Shown in pieces: positions 43,726 to 54,543 of a stretch of 64,000 nucleotides of DNA. Position 1 is the stretch's first letter. Every line of letters starts with the position of its first letter. A program made the position numbers and the translations under genes. This DNA comes from Streptomyces composti. GTDB taxonomy: Bacteria; Actinomycetota; Actinomycetes; Streptomycetales; Streptomycetaceae. A model generated the notes under the pieces. It searched no databases and was not told where the DNA came from. It was given only the letters and a program-made list of their open reading frames with translations. The DNA is taken from positions 114,222-178,221 of the forward strand of contig NZ_JAATEM010000011.1 of the NCBI RefSeq assembly GCF_012034205.1. Reading direction: 5' to 3'.

Positions 43726-45804
43726 TCAGGACCTGGGCTCGAAGGAGCGCGTCAGGGTCCGCCAGGTCTCCCTGCGCTCCTCCTGCCCCCAGGTCTTCGC
43801 CTTCGCCGTGTACATCAGGGCGTACCCCTGACGGTCGTTGACCACGAACCCCCGGTCGATGGTCCGCCACGTGGTGCCGTTCTCCACATAGGTGAACTCC
43901 CAGTCGGCGGCCTTCCAGCCGCGGTAGTCCACCTTCTCTATGCGGATCTTCTTGTACTGCGACCGCAGCATGAAGCGTTCCTGGTTCCGCCAGTCGGCCA
44001 CCGGGTCGGACTTCGGCGCGGACGTCCAGGCGATCAGCAGCTTCTGCCCGTCGGGGCCGGTGAAGCGGTCCCCCGCCGCCCCGGTCGACTGGTACTTCCA
44101 CCCCTCGGGCAGCCCGATCGAGTAGCCCTGGTCACCCTTGTACGTCTCTTGCGCCGAGGTGCCGTCGTCGCCCCCGTCACCCGCGTCGTCCCGGGAGCCG
44201 TCCGACGCGCCGTCCGACGACCCGTCACCGGCGCCGCCGCCCGCGGGCGCACCCGTCCCGGCCGACTCGGTCGCGGAGCCGTCGGTCCCTGTGCCGTCCT
44301 TGTCGTCGTTCTTGGTGCTGGGGCCGGCCGACGCCTCCGCGGTCGCCCCGGCTCCCTTCCCGGCGGCCTTGCCGTCGTCCTCGCCGCCGTCGGCGAGAGC
44401 AATGCCGATCACCACTCCGATCACGGCGAGCAGCACGATCACCGCGATGGCGACCAGCGTCTGCCGCGGCACCACGTCGGTGATGGACGCCCGGGGCCTG
44501 GGACGGGCCGGGAGGTCCGGCGGGGTCATCCTGGGCCAGCCCGGACTCGCGCCCTTGGCCGCGGGCTGCGCCGCCGACGGCTCGCCCGCCACCCCGGTCC
44601 CGGAGCCGCCGCTCGCACCGGAACCCTTGCCGGCCGTCCCGGCGGATCCCGTACCGGTGGACGCGGCGCCCGCCGAGGGCGCCCCGCTCCCCGGGCCGGC
44701 CTCGGCCGAGTCGGCGGCCCCGGCGGAGCCGCCCGTGCCGGAAGCCACGGGCGTGGCCGCCGGCTTGGCGCCGGCGGCGGCACCCGTGGCCACGGCGGCC
44801 GCCTTCCGCACGGAGCGCAGCGCGCCCCGCAGCCGCTCCCCGGCCTCCTCGGCCCGCTTGCCGCCGGACCGTGCCGCCCGCTCGCCCGGCTGCTCCGGCA
44901 GCGGCACCGCCTTGGTGGCGTCCGCGGGCTCGGATTCGGTCTCCTGCTTCTCGGGCGCGTGGATGACGGCGTTCAGCATGGCCCGCGCGCCGGCGTCGTC
45001 GAGCCGCTTCTCCGGGTCCTTGGTGAGCAGCCCCTGGATGACGTCTCTGAGCGGTCCCGCGTTCTTCGGCTCCTCGAGCGGCTCGGTCATCACCGCCGTG
45101 AGCGTGGCGATCGCGGAGCCCTTGTCGTAGGGCGGGACCCCCTCGACCGCCGCGTAGAGCAGTCCGCCGAGCGACCACAGGTCGGCCGCCGGGCCCGGCT
45201 TGTGGCCGCGGGCGCGCTCCGGGGAGATGTAGGAGGGCGCGCCGACGAGCATGCCGGTCGAGGTGATGGACGGGTCGCCCTCGACCTGGGCGATGCCGAA
45301 GTCGGTGAGCACGACCCGGCCGTCGTCGGCGATGAGCACGTTCGACGGCTTCACATCGCGGTGCAGGATGCCCTGCCGGTGCGCGGAGCGCAGCACGTCC
45401 AGCACGGCCAGCCCGACCTCCGCCGCCCGTCGGGGCTCGAGCAGGCCGTCCTCACGGATGACCTCGGCGAGCGACTTGCCCTCGACCAGCTCCATCACGA
45501 TCCAGGGCCGGTCGTCCTCCTGGACCACGTCGAAGACGGTCACCGCGCTGTTGTTGCGGATCCGCGCGATCGCCTTGGCCTCACGCAGGGTTCGCGTGAT
45601 CAGCCGCCGCTTCTCGTCCTCGTCGATGTTCGACGGGAACCGGAGCTCCTTGACGGCGACCGTCCGCCCCAGGGTCTCGTCCTCGGCCCGCCACACCGTC
45701 CCCATGCCGCCGCGGCCGAGCACTTCTCCCAGCCGGTACCGCCCGGCGAGGAGACGTGCGCTCTCGTCCGTACGGGATGTTCCCGCCCGCTCCGCCTCCG
45801 ACAT
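43726..45804 (-). CDS. Receptor-type Ser/Thr protein kinase E
   Basis: A 692-residue kinase, first gene of the cluster in transcription order. Kinase domain complete: GRGGMG, VAVKEL, HRDVKPSN, TDFGIAQ, then GAPSYISPE in the activation loop. A long Ala/Gly/Ser/Pro linker (about 280-460), a membrane helix (TLVAIAVIVLLAVIGVVIGI) and an acidic Ser/Asp/Gly stretch lead to a ~125-residue outside domain (YSIGLPEGWKYQSTGAAGDR onward) like those of kinases A, C and D. The ATG at 45804 is chosen because GAGGGG lies five bases upstream; the ATG at 45816 is the alternative. Confidence 0.93.
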   Translation of the reverse strand: MSEAERAGTSRTDESARLLAGRYRLGEVLGRGGMGTVWRAEDETLGRTVAVKELRFPSNIDEDEKRRLITRTLREAKAIARIRNNSAVTVFDVVQEDDRPWIVMELVEGKSLAEVIREDGLLEPRRAAEVGLAVLDVLRSAHRQGILHRDVKPSNVLIADDGRVVLTDFGIAQVEGDPSITSTGMLVGAPSYISPERARGHKPGPAADLWSLGGLLYAAVEGVPPYDKGSAIATLTAVMTEPLEEPKNAGPLRDVIQGLLTKDPEKRLDDAGARAMLNAVIHAPEKQETESEPADATKAVPLPEQPGERAARSGGKRAEEAGERLRGALRSVRKAAAVATGAAAGAKPAATPVASGTGGSAGAADSAEAGPGSGAPSAGAASTGTGSAGTAGKGSGASGGSGTGVAGEPSAAQPAAKGASPGWPRMTPPDLPARPRPRASITDVVPRQTLVAIAVIVLLAVIGVVIGIALADGGEDDGKAAGKGAGATAEASAGPSTKNDDKDGTGTDGSATESAGTGAPAGGGAGDGSSDGASDGSRDDAGDGGDDGTSAQETYKGDQGYSIGLPEGWKYQSTGAAGDRFTGPDGQKLLIAWTSAPKSDPVADWRNQERFMLRSQYKKIRIEKVDYRGWKAADWEFTYVENGTTWRTIDRGFVVNDRQGYALMYTAKAKTWGQEERRETWRTLTRSFEPRS

Positions 45805-45975
45805 GCGTCCCCTCATGCAACCCGCCCTGACAGAGCCTTCATTGTCTCTCACGCGACAAGTGGCCGGCGCTCAGGGTGCCCCACGCGCCGTCCCGGCCCG
45901 CACGCCCCGGTGACCCGGGTGAACAAGGGGTTCCGCCACCCTGCATGATGGGGCCCCGACGACGGAGGGACCGGG

Positions 45976-47019
45976 ATGCAGCCGCTGCGGACGCTACTTG
46001 CCGTTCCTGTGTCCCTGGTGCTGCTCGCCCTCGCCCCGGGGGCCTCCTCGGCCCCTTCCGCCTCGCCGGCGGACGAGCTGGTCCCGCAACTGGTCGCGCG
46101 GGGCGGTGCGCCGGGAGCGGCCCTGCTGGCCCAGGCGGAGGACGGCTCCCGCTATGCCCAGGCCGGCCAGGGCATGGCGCGCACCGACCACTTCCGCGCG
46201 GGCAGCATCACCAAGACGTTCGTGGCGACGGTGGTGCTGCAGCTGGCCGAGGAGGGCCGTCTGTCGCTGTCGGACACCGTGGAGCAGCATCTGCCGGGGC
46301 TGGTGCGGGGAGCCGGGAACGACGGGCGCGCGCTGACCCTGCGTTCCCTGCTCGCGCACACCAGCGGTCTGTACGACTTCACCGTCCAGACCCGGGGGAC
46401 GGTCCCCGTGACACCCTTTCAGGCGCTGCGCATCGCTCTCACCCACCCTCCGGCCGCCAAGGGCCGCTTCGCGTACTCGAACACCAATTACGTCCTGCTC
46501 GGCCTGGTCGTGGAACGGGTCACCGGCCGTTCCTACGCCGCCGAGGCCGAGCGGCGCATCCTCGCTCCGCTGGGTCTGACGGGCACCTCCTTCCCCGGCT
46601 CCGAGAGTTCTCTGCCGTCACCGCACGGCCGGGCCTACAGCTCCGGCGGAGCCGACGTCACGGAGCTCGACCCGCGCGTGGCCGGCGCGGCGGGCGAGCT
46701 GGTGACCACGCTCGCCGATCTGAACCGCTTCTACGGGGCGCTGCTGGGCGGCGAGCTGCTCTCCCCGCGGATGCTGCGCGAGATGCTGGACACCCGTGCC
46801 GCACGCGGCTCGTACGGCCTGGGCCTGTATCCCGAGAAGCTTCCGTGCGGCACGACGGTCTGGGGACACAACGGGCGCATCCTGGGCAGCTACGTGCGCA
46901 CCGCAGCCACCGCGGACGGCCGGCGCGTCCTCACCTTCCGGCTCAACACGGACACGATGGACGACCCCGGTCTCGAACCCGCAGTGCTCGCGGCCGAGTT
47001 CTGCCCTCGCACCCCGTAG
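45976..47019 (+). CDS. Secreted serine hydrolase (class C beta-lactamase / DD-peptidase fold)
   Basis: A 347-residue exported penicillin-recognising enzyme. Signal peptide MQPLRTLLAVPVSLVLLALA with cleavage around SSA-PSA. Active-site motifs: S77-ITK80 (SxxK), YSN in FAYSNTNYVLLG, and HNG in WGHNGRILGSYV (in place of KTG). This is the D,D-carboxypeptidase/esterase group of class C beta-lactamase relatives, acting outside the membrane. The precise substrate (wall peptide or ester) cannot be read. The ATG has GGAGGG upstream. Its 3' end runs into the tandem-repeat array. Confidence 0.93.
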   Translation: MQPLRTLLAVPVSLVLLALAPGASSAPSASPADELVPQLVARGGAPGAALLAQAEDGSRYAQAGQGMARTDHFRAGSITKTFVATVVLQLAEEGRLSLSDTVEQHLPGLVRGAGNDGRALTLRSLLAHTSGLYDFTVQTRGTVPVTPFQALRIALTHPPAAKGRFAYSNTNYVLLGLVVERVTGRSYAAEAERRILAPLGLTGTSFPGSESSLPSPHGRAYSSGGADVTELDPRVAGAAGELVTTLADLNRFYGALLGGELLSPRMLREMLDTRAARGSYGLGLYPEKLPCGTTVWGHNGRILGSYVRTAATADGRRVLTFRLNTDTMDDPGLEPAVLAAEFCPRTP

Positions 47020-47480
47020 AACGAGCGGGTCCCGAACGAAGGTCCCGGTTCACGACACTCGTTCGAGTGAAACCGCCCCGCGGACCTCGCCCGGCCGACG
47101 CCGCGTCCCGCAGAACGGCCCCGCGAAACCGCCCGGCCGAAGCCGCGTCCCGCGGGACGGTCCGCGAAACCGCCCAGTCAGAGCCACGTCACTGGAAGCG
47201 GCCCCGCAGAACCGCCCGGCCACAGCCACGCCACTCGAAACGCCCCCGCGAAACCGCCCAGCCACAGCCACGCCACTCGAAACGCCCCCGCGGACCTCGC
47301 CCAGCCGACGCCGCGTCCCGCAGAACCGCCCCGCGAAACCGCCCAGTCAGAGCCACGTCACTGGAAGCGGCCCCGCAGAACCGCCCGGCCACAGCCACGC
47401 CACTCGAAACGCCCCCGCGAAACCGCCCGGCCAGAGCCGCGTCACTCGAAACGCCCCCGCGGAACGGTCCCGAAGAGCCC
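47020..47480. other. Intergenic space filled by the tandem array
   Basis: Between the convergent serine hydrolase and glpD genes. Apart from about 50 bases at the left, it consists of the 42-bp repeat. Frames open on both strands here are repeats without protein family features. Confidence 0.7.
47076..47460. repeat. Tandem array of a ~42-bp repeat, nine units, with higher-order duplication
   Basis: Units start with CCCCGC at 47076, 47119, 47160, 47202, 47244, 47286, 47329, 47371, 47413 and (partial) 47455, giving spacings of 43, 41, 42, 42, 42, 43, 42, 42, 42. Units fall into types: A (…GACCTCGCCC…, units 1 and 6), B (unit 2), and a C-D-E trio (units 3-5) repeated almost exactly as units 7-9, an offset of 169 bp. 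So the array grew by unit duplication and then by duplication of a block of about four units. The period is close to a multiple of three, which keeps frames open by chance. It sits between convergent genes. Confidence 0.9.
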
Positions 47481-49187
47481 TCACAGCGGCACGATGTCCG
47501 GCGCTCCCAGCCGGGCCGCGTCCGCCGTCAGGTCGTCCGGCTGGCGCTGCGACTCGCGCTCCGCCTCCACCCGCTTCTCGTAGTGCTGCACCTCGCGCTC
47601 GATCTGGTCCTTGTCCCAGCCCAGCACCGGCGCCATCAGCTCGGCTGCCTCCCGGGCGCAGCGGGTGCCCCGGTCGAAGGTCTCGATGGAGATGCGGGTG
47701 CGCCGGGTCAGCACGTCGTCCAGGTGCCGCGCTCCCTCGTGCGAGGCGGCGTAGGTGATCTCGGCGCGCAGATAGTCGTCGGCCGACTGCAGGGGTTCGC
47801 CCAGGGAGGGGTCCGAGGCTATGAGGTCCAGGATCTCCTCGGTGAGAGAGCCGTAGCGGTTGAGCAGGTGCTCCACGCGCACGGTGTGCAGGCCGGTGCG
47901 GGCGGCGATGCGGGCTCGTGCGTTCCACAGCGCCCGGTACCCCTCGGCGCCGAGCAGCGGGGTGTCCTCGGTGACGCAGTCGGCGACGCGCACGTCGAGG
48001 CCGTGCACGGCGGCGTCCACGGCGTCCTTGGCCATGACGCGGTAGGTCGTGTACTTGCCACCGGCGACCACGACCAGGCCGGGCACCGGGTGGGCCACGG
48101 TGTGCTCGCGCGACAGCTTGCTGGTGGCGTCGGACTCGCCGGCCAGCAGCGGCCGCAGACCGGCGTACACGCCCTCGACGTCGTCCCTGGTGAGCGGCAC
48201 GGCGAGCACCGAGTTGACGTGCTCGAGGAGGTAGTCGATGTCGGCGCTGGACGCGGCCGGATGGGCCTTGTCGAGGTCCCAGTCGGTGTCGGTGGTGCCG
48301 ACTATCCAGTGCCGGCCCCAGGGGATGACGAACAGTACGGACTTCTCGGTGCGCAGGATGAGCCCGGTCGTGGAGTGGATGCGGTCCTTGGGGACGACGA
48401 GGTGGATGCCCTTGGAGGCCCGGACGTGGAACTGGCCGCGTTCGCCTACCATCGCCTGGGTGTCGTCGGTCCACACGCCGGTGGCGTTGACGATCTGCTT
48501 GGCGCGGACCTCGTACTCGCCGCCGCCCTCCACGTCCTGCACCCGGGCGCCGACCACCCGCTCGCCCTCGCGCAGGAAGCCGGTGACGCGGGCCCGGTTG
48601 GCGACCTTGGCGCCGTAGGCGGCGGCGGTGCGCACCAGGGTCGCGACATAGCGGGCGTCGTCCATCTGGGCGTCGTAGTACTGCAGGGCGCCGACCAGCG
48701 CGTCCTTCTTCAGACAGGGCGCAACTCTGAGGGCGTGACGGCGGCTCAGGTGCCGGTGCAGAGGCAGCCCCCGGCCGTGTCCGCGGGCCATGGACATGAT
48801 GTCGTAGAGGGCGACGCCCGATCCGGCGTAGAGCCGCTCCCAGCCCTTGTGCTGGAGCGGGTAGAGGAAGGGCACCGGCTTGACCAGGTGCGGGGCGAGC
48901 CGCTCCAGCAGCAGGCCGCGCTCCTTCAGCGCCTCGCGCACCAGCCCGAAGTCGAGCATCTCCAAGTAGCGCAGGCCGCCGTGGATCAGCTTGCTGGACC
49001 GGCTGGAGGTGCCTGACGCCCAGTCACGTGCCTCGACCAGTCCCGTGGACAGGCCGCGCGTCGCGGCGTCCAGCGCGGTGCCCGCGCCGACCACGCCGCC
49101 GCCCACCACCAGCACGTCCAGCTCGCGCTCGGCCATGGATGCGAGTGACTCGGCGCGCTGCGCCGGCCCCAGTATCGCTGTCCTCAC
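47481..49187 (-). CDS. glpD: Aerobic glycerol-3-phosphate dehydrogenase
   Basis: A 568-residue FAD enzyme oxidising glycerol-3-phosphate to dihydroxyacetone phosphate at the membrane and passing electrons to quinone. The FAD motif DVLVVGGGVVGAGTALDAATRG begins near residue 24 and is followed by VEARDWASGTSSRSSKLIHGG, the GlpD signature; GVALYDIMSMARGHGRGLP and the C-terminal GTRCAREAAELMAP also fit. Start is GTG at 49187. No glpF or glpK is near, so it is a solitary gene here. The 3' end borders the repeat array. Confidence 0.96.
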   Translation of the reverse strand: MRTAILGPAQRAESLASMAERELDVLVVGGGVVGAGTALDAATRGLSTGLVEARDWASGTSSRSSKLIHGGLRYLEMLDFGLVREALKERGLLLERLAPHLVKPVPFLYPLQHKGWERLYAGSGVALYDIMSMARGHGRGLPLHRHLSRRHALRVAPCLKKDALVGALQYYDAQMDDARYVATLVRTAAAYGAKVANRARVTGFLREGERVVGARVQDVEGGGEYEVRAKQIVNATGVWTDDTQAMVGERGQFHVRASKGIHLVVPKDRIHSTTGLILRTEKSVLFVIPWGRHWIVGTTDTDWDLDKAHPAASSADIDYLLEHVNSVLAVPLTRDDVEGVYAGLRPLLAGESDATSKLSREHTVAHPVPGLVVVAGGKYTTYRVMAKDAVDAAVHGLDVRVADCVTEDTPLLGAEGYRALWNARARIAARTGLHTVRVEHLLNRYGSLTEEILDLIASDPSLGEPLQSADDYLRAEITYAASHEGARHLDDVLTRRTRISIETFDRGTRCAREAAELMAPVLGWDKDQIEREVQHYEKRVEAERESQRQPDDLTADAARLGAPDIVPL

Positions 49188-49470
49188 CGCTGCCTCCCGC
49201 TCATCGGTCGCGTCGGCCGCACCCGTCGGGCGAAGCCCGGTCCCCCTGTCTCATGCCCAAATTCTGACCGGCTTGCCCGACTTCAGCCACCAGGTACCCC
49301 CAGCCTGTGGACAACCACCCGGGACCACCCGGCACGACTCACCGAATTTCGGCCGACCAATCCCGCAAATCGGTCATATTTACTCCTAGTCTGACATTGC
49401 GCTCGCTCGTTCTGTCCACACGGCTTGCGCACCTGCCCCACTTCGGCTACTGGGAAGGACGGCCCACGCC
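49188..49470. promoter_or_regulatory. Divergent promoter region of glpD and the nucleotide-sugar dehydrogenase homologue
   Basis: The segment 49335-49405 is clearly more A+T-rich than its surroundings, with CATATTTACTCCTAGTCT; TAGTCT is a plausible -10 for the plus-strand gene. No operator was identified. Confidence 0.45.
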
Positions 49471-50679
49471 ATGCCCGCAGATCTCGCCGTCATCGGACTC
49501 GGCCCGTACGGCCTGCCCCTGGCCCAGGCCGCCGTCGCCGCCGGGATTCCGACTGTCGGCTACCGGACCGGCCCCGAGGCGGGCTCGCTCAGCCCGGCCG
49601 AGGTGCGCCGGATGCTCGCGCAAGGCTTCCGTGTCACCGCTGCCCCGGCCGAGCTGGGCCGGGTGCGCACCGCGGTGATCTGCGCGCCGGCCCCGCGCGG
49701 CGCGGACGGCACGCTCGACCTGAGCCAGGTGGAGGCCGCCGCCCGTACCCTCGCCGCGCGGCTGCGCCCGCACACCACCGTGATCCTGGAATCCCCCGTA
49801 CCGCCCGGCACCACCGAGGGCTTCCTGCGGGAGCTGCTGGAGTCGGAGTCCGGGCTGGTGGCCGGCCGGGACTTCCACCTCGCCTACTCCCCCCATCGCC
49901 TCGACCCCGGCAACCGCGACGTCACGCCCGCCAACACGCCGAAGGTCATCGGCGGGCTCACCTCCGCCTGCACCGAGTCCGCCGCCGCCTTCTACGGGCG
50001 GATCACCGACAAGGTGGTCCGGGCGCGCGGGCTGCGGGAGGCGGAGACCGTGCAGGTCCTGGAGACGAACTTCCGGCACGTCAACATCGCGCTGGTCAAC
50101 GAGATGGCCGTGCTCTGCCACGAGCTGGGCGTCGATCTGTGGGACGTCATCCGCTGCGCGGAGACCAAGCCGTTCGGGTTCCAGGCGTTCCGCCCCGGAC
50201 CGGGCGTCGGCGGCCACGCCGTCCCCCAGGACCTCACCGCGCACGCCGGCCGCCCGCTGCGCATGGCGGAGCTGGCCCAGGAGGTCAACAGCCGCATGCC
50301 CCGCTACGTCGTGCAGCGGGCCGCCGCGCTGCTCAACGAACACGGCAAGTCCGCCCGCGGCGCACGCGTCCTGCTCCTCGGCGTCACCTACAAGCCCGAC
50401 CTCGCCGACCTGCAGGGCACACCCGCGCGGGAGATCGCGATCCGGCTGATGGAGCTGGGCGCCTCGGTCAGCTACCACGACCCGCACGTGGCGTCCTGGA
50501 ACGTCCTCGACCGCCCCGTCCCCCGCGCCGACTCCCTCTACGAGGCCGCCGCCGGCGCCGACCTCACCATCCTCCTCCAGCAGCACCGCACCTACGACCT
50601 CCAGGGCCTGTCGGTGAAGGCCCAGCTCCTCCTCGACACACGGGGGGCCACCCCCACGGGGGCGGCGCACCGGTTGTGA
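49471..50679 (+). CDS. Nucleotide-sugar dehydrogenase family protein lacking the catalytic Cys
   Basis: A 402-residue member of the UDP-glucose/UDP-N-acetylmannosamine dehydrogenase family. It has the NAD-binding motif AVIGLGPYGLPLAQAAVAAG, the central ETNFRHVNIALVNEMAVL helix and the C-terminal VTYKPDLADLQGTPA segment. In active enzymes the motif GGHCIP(xD) holds the nucleophilic Cys that forms a thiohemiacetal during the second oxidation. Here it reads GVGGHAVPQDL with Ala at position 250. It may catalyse only one oxidation step, or have lost activity. The start ATG at 49471 follows GGGAAGGA. It is a single gene; no glycan operon is nearby. Confidence 0.85.
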   Translation: MPADLAVIGLGPYGLPLAQAAVAAGIPTVGYRTGPEAGSLSPAEVRRMLAQGFRVTAAPAELGRVRTAVICAPAPRGADGTLDLSQVEAAARTLAARLRPHTTVILESPVPPGTTEGFLRELLESESGLVAGRDFHLAYSPHRLDPGNRDVTPANTPKVIGGLTSACTESAAAFYGRITDKVVRARGLREAETVQVLETNFRHVNIALVNEMAVLCHELGVDLWDVIRCAETKPFGFQAFRPGPGVGGHAVPQDLTAHAGRPLRMAELAQEVNSRMPRYVVQRAAALLNEHGKSARGARVLLLGVTYKPDLADLQGTPAREIAIRLMELGASVSYHDPHVASWNVLDRPVPRADSLYEAAAGADLTILLQQHRTYDLQGLSVKAQLLLDTRGATPTGAAHRL

Positions 50680-50755
50680 GAGGCCGGCGGCAGGCGGGGA
50701 CAAGCCGCGGGCCGGTCACCCGTTCGGGTGACCGGCCCGCGGAGAGACCTGCCGG

Positions 50756-51880
50756 TTACCGCCGGTGCTGGGAGTCGGCGACCGTGACCTCGACGCGCTG
50801 GAACTCCTTGAGCTCGCTGTAGCCGGTGGTGGCCATGGCGCGGCGGAGGGCGCCGAAGAGGTTCATGGAGCCGTCGGGGGTGCGGGACGGGCCGGTGAGG
50901 ATCTCCTCCAGCGTGCCGACCGTGCCAAGGCCGACCTTCTTGCCGCGCGGCAGCTCCTCGTTCACCGCCTCCATGCCCCAGTGGTGACCCCGGCCCGGCG
51001 AGTCGGTCGCACGGGCGAGCGGGGAGCCCATCATCACCGCGTCGGCGCCGCAGGCGATCGCCTTGGGCAGGTCGCCGGACCAGCCGACGCCGCCGTCCGC
51101 GATCACGTGCACATAGCGGCCGCCGGACTCGTCCATGTAGTCGCGGCGGGCCGCGGCCACATCGGCGACCGCGGTGGCCATCGGGACCTGGATGCCCAGC
51201 ACATTGCGCGTGGTGTGCGCGGCACCGCCGCCGAAGCCGACCAGGACACCGGCGGCACCGGTGCGCATCAGGTGCAGGGCCGCCGTGTAGGTGGCGCAGC
51301 CGCCGACGATCACCGGGACGTCGAGCTCGTAGATGAACTGCTTCAGGTTCAGCGGCTCGTGCGAGCTGGAGACGTGCTCCGCGGACACCGTGGTGCCGCG
51401 GATGACGAAGATGTCCACACCCGCGTCCACCACGGCCTTGGAGAACTGGGCGGTGCGCTGCGGGGAGAGCGCGGCGGCGGTGACCACGCCCGAGTCGCGC
51501 ACCTGCTTGATGCGCTGCCCGATCAGCTCCTCCTTGATCGGCGCGGCGTAGATCTCCTGCAGGCGGCGGGTGGCGGAGTCGGCCGGCAGCTCGGCGATCT
51601 CGTCGAGCAGCGGCTGCGGGTCCTCGTAGCGGGTCCACAGACCCTCGAGGTTCAGCACGCCGAGGCCGCCGAGCTCGCCGATGCGGATGGCGGTGTCCGG
51701 CGAGACCACGGAGTCCATGGGGGCGGCCAGGAAGGGCAGCTCGAAGCGGTAGGCGTCGATCTGCCAGGCGATCGAGACCTCCTTCGGGTCCCGCGTACGG
51801 CGGCTGGGGACGACGGCGATGTCGTCGAAGGCGTACGCCCTGCGGCCGCGCTTGCCGCGCCCGATCTCGATCTCAGTCAC
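50756..51880 (-). CDS. GuaB3 family IMP dehydrogenase-related protein
   Basis: A 374-residue TIM-barrel protein of the IMPDH/GMP reductase family without CBS domains. YAFDDIAVVPSRRTRDPKEV at the start and FLAAPMDSVVSPDTA are typical. In true IMPDH the active-site loop has Cys in GSICTTR; here it is GGAAHTTRNVLG, with His replacing the Cys, and GxG-rich segments remain. This matches the actinobacterial GuaB3 paralogue, whose function is not settled. It lies 310 bp downstream of guaB on the same strand. The ATG at 51880 begins MTEIEIGRGKRGRR. Confidence 0.93.
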   Translation of the reverse strand: MTEIEIGRGKRGRRAYAFDDIAVVPSRRTRDPKEVSIAWQIDAYRFELPFLAAPMDSVVSPDTAIRIGELGGLGVLNLEGLWTRYEDPQPLLDEIAELPADSATRRLQEIYAAPIKEELIGQRIKQVRDSGVVTAAALSPQRTAQFSKAVVDAGVDIFVIRGTTVSAEHVSSSHEPLNLKQFIYELDVPVIVGGCATYTAALHLMRTGAAGVLVGFGGGAAHTTRNVLGIQVPMATAVADVAAARRDYMDESGGRYVHVIADGGVGWSGDLPKAIACGADAVMMGSPLARATDSPGRGHHWGMEAVNEELPRGKKVGLGTVGTLEEILTGPSRTPDGSMNLFGALRRAMATTGYSELKEFQRVEVTVADSQHRR

Positions 51881-52190
51881 GTCTGTGGCCTTTCCCTGAT
51901 GCGTTGCAGCGTCTTCCAGTATCGCCGACGCATACGACAGGGGCGGCCCCGGTGCTCCCGGGTGCCCGCCCCTGCTCAGCGCCGCCCGGCCGCGCCGGGC
52001 TGCCGCGCTTCACGATGTCACCGGCCGGCGCCGCACGGCGGCGTCGCACGGTTTCCCGCCGTCCCACGCCGCACAGCGTCCCGCCGTCCCACGCCGCACA
52101 GCTCCTGGCCGTCCCGCGCCGCGCGGCTTCCGTCGGCCGTGCCTCACCCGCGCACGCCGGCCGCCGGCCGGCCGACCGCGCGGGCGGGGC
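51881..52190. other. guaB3-guaB spacer with short tandem repeats
   Basis: No gene is seen. The sequence is GC-rich, with the 25-bp repeat reported at 52055 and the promoter of guaB3 presumably near 51900-51950. There is no obvious riboswitch. Confidence 0.5.
52055..52126. repeat. 25-bp tandem repeat, 2.9 copies
   Basis: CCCGCCGTCCCACGCCGCAC plus AG occurs identically at 52055-52076 and 52080-52101, and in degenerate form at about 52105-52126. Confidence 0.75.
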
Positions 52191-53735
<1,545 letters not shown>

Positions 53736-53865
53736 CTAACGGGAAGCGGAGGTGTCTCATTCCACGGTTCGGCACGGCTCCGGCCTTCGTACGTTCCTAC
53801 GGAACCGTCATACGGAAACGCCCGCCCGCCGTTTCACTCGCCAAGCCGTGGTCCGGCGGCGGTGG

Positions 53866-54543
53866 TTACTGCTCCGCCAGCGCGCGCAGCCGGCTCAGCG
53901 CCCTGTGCTGCGCCACCCGGACCGCGCCGGGTGACATTCCCAACATCTGTCCAGTCTCCTCCGCCGTGAGACCGACCGCGATGCGCAGCAGCAGCAGCTC
54001 GCGCTGGTTCTCGGGCAGGTTGGCGAGGAGTTTCTTGGCCCACTCGGCGTCACTGCTGAGCAGCGCACGCTCCTCGGGGCCGAGGGAGTCGTCGGGGCGT
54101 TCGGGCATCTCGTCCGAGGGCACGGCGGTGGAGCCGGGGTGGCGCATCGCGGCACGCTGCAGGTCGGCGACCTTGTGGGCGGCGATGGCGAAGACGAACG
54201 CCTCGAAGGGGCGCCCGGTGTCCCGGTAGCGGGGCAGCGCGAGCAGCACCGCGACACAGACTTCCTGGGCGAGGTCCTCGACGAAGTGACGGGCGTCCCC
54301 GGGCAGCCGGGACAGCCGGGTGCGGCAGTAGCGCAGGGCCAGCGGGTGGACGTGGGCGAGCAGATCGTGCGTGGCCTGCTCATCGCCCTCGACGGCGCGA
54401 TGGACGAGTGCACCGATCGCCCCCTGGGCAGTGCCCGCCTCGTCCTCGCGCATCGGTCCATGGTGCCTTGCGGACGCAGAGTCCGTGACACCACGTCCCT
54501 CGTTGTGCACCGAAGCGTTATGAGCAGGTGCGCCGGAACTCAT
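53866..54543 (-). CDS. sigD: ECF RNA polymerase sigma factor (SigD type)
   Basis: A 225-residue ECF sigma factor. Region 2 contains [19 protein letters not shown] and [20 protein letters not shown]; region 4 contains [27 protein letters not shown] and [20 protein letters not shown]. It directs RNA polymerase to its own regulon; in mycobacteria SigD is linked to starvation, and in Streptomyces the gene sits beside bldM. The start is uncertain: the ATG at 54543 has GGAGGG nine bases upstream and is my choice; the ATG at 54453 would give 195 residues and is nearer the usual size. No anti-sigma gene is adjacent. Confidence 0.88.
   Translation of the reverse strand: MSSGAPAHNASVHNEGRGVTDSASARHHGPMREDEAGTAQGAIGALVHRAVEGDEQATHDLLAHVHPLALRYCRTRLSRLPGDARHFVEDLAQEVCVAVLLALPRYRDTGRPFEAFVFAIAAHKVADLQRAAMRHPGSTAVPSDEMPERPDDSLGPEERALLSSDAEWAKKLLANLPENQRELLLLRIAVGLTAEETGQMLGMSPGAVRVAQHRALSRLRALAEQ

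Noticed and set aside
47076..47460. CRISPR-like array
   Set aside because: The ~42-bp units are contiguous with no variable spacers and no cas genes nearby; it is a plain tandem repeat.
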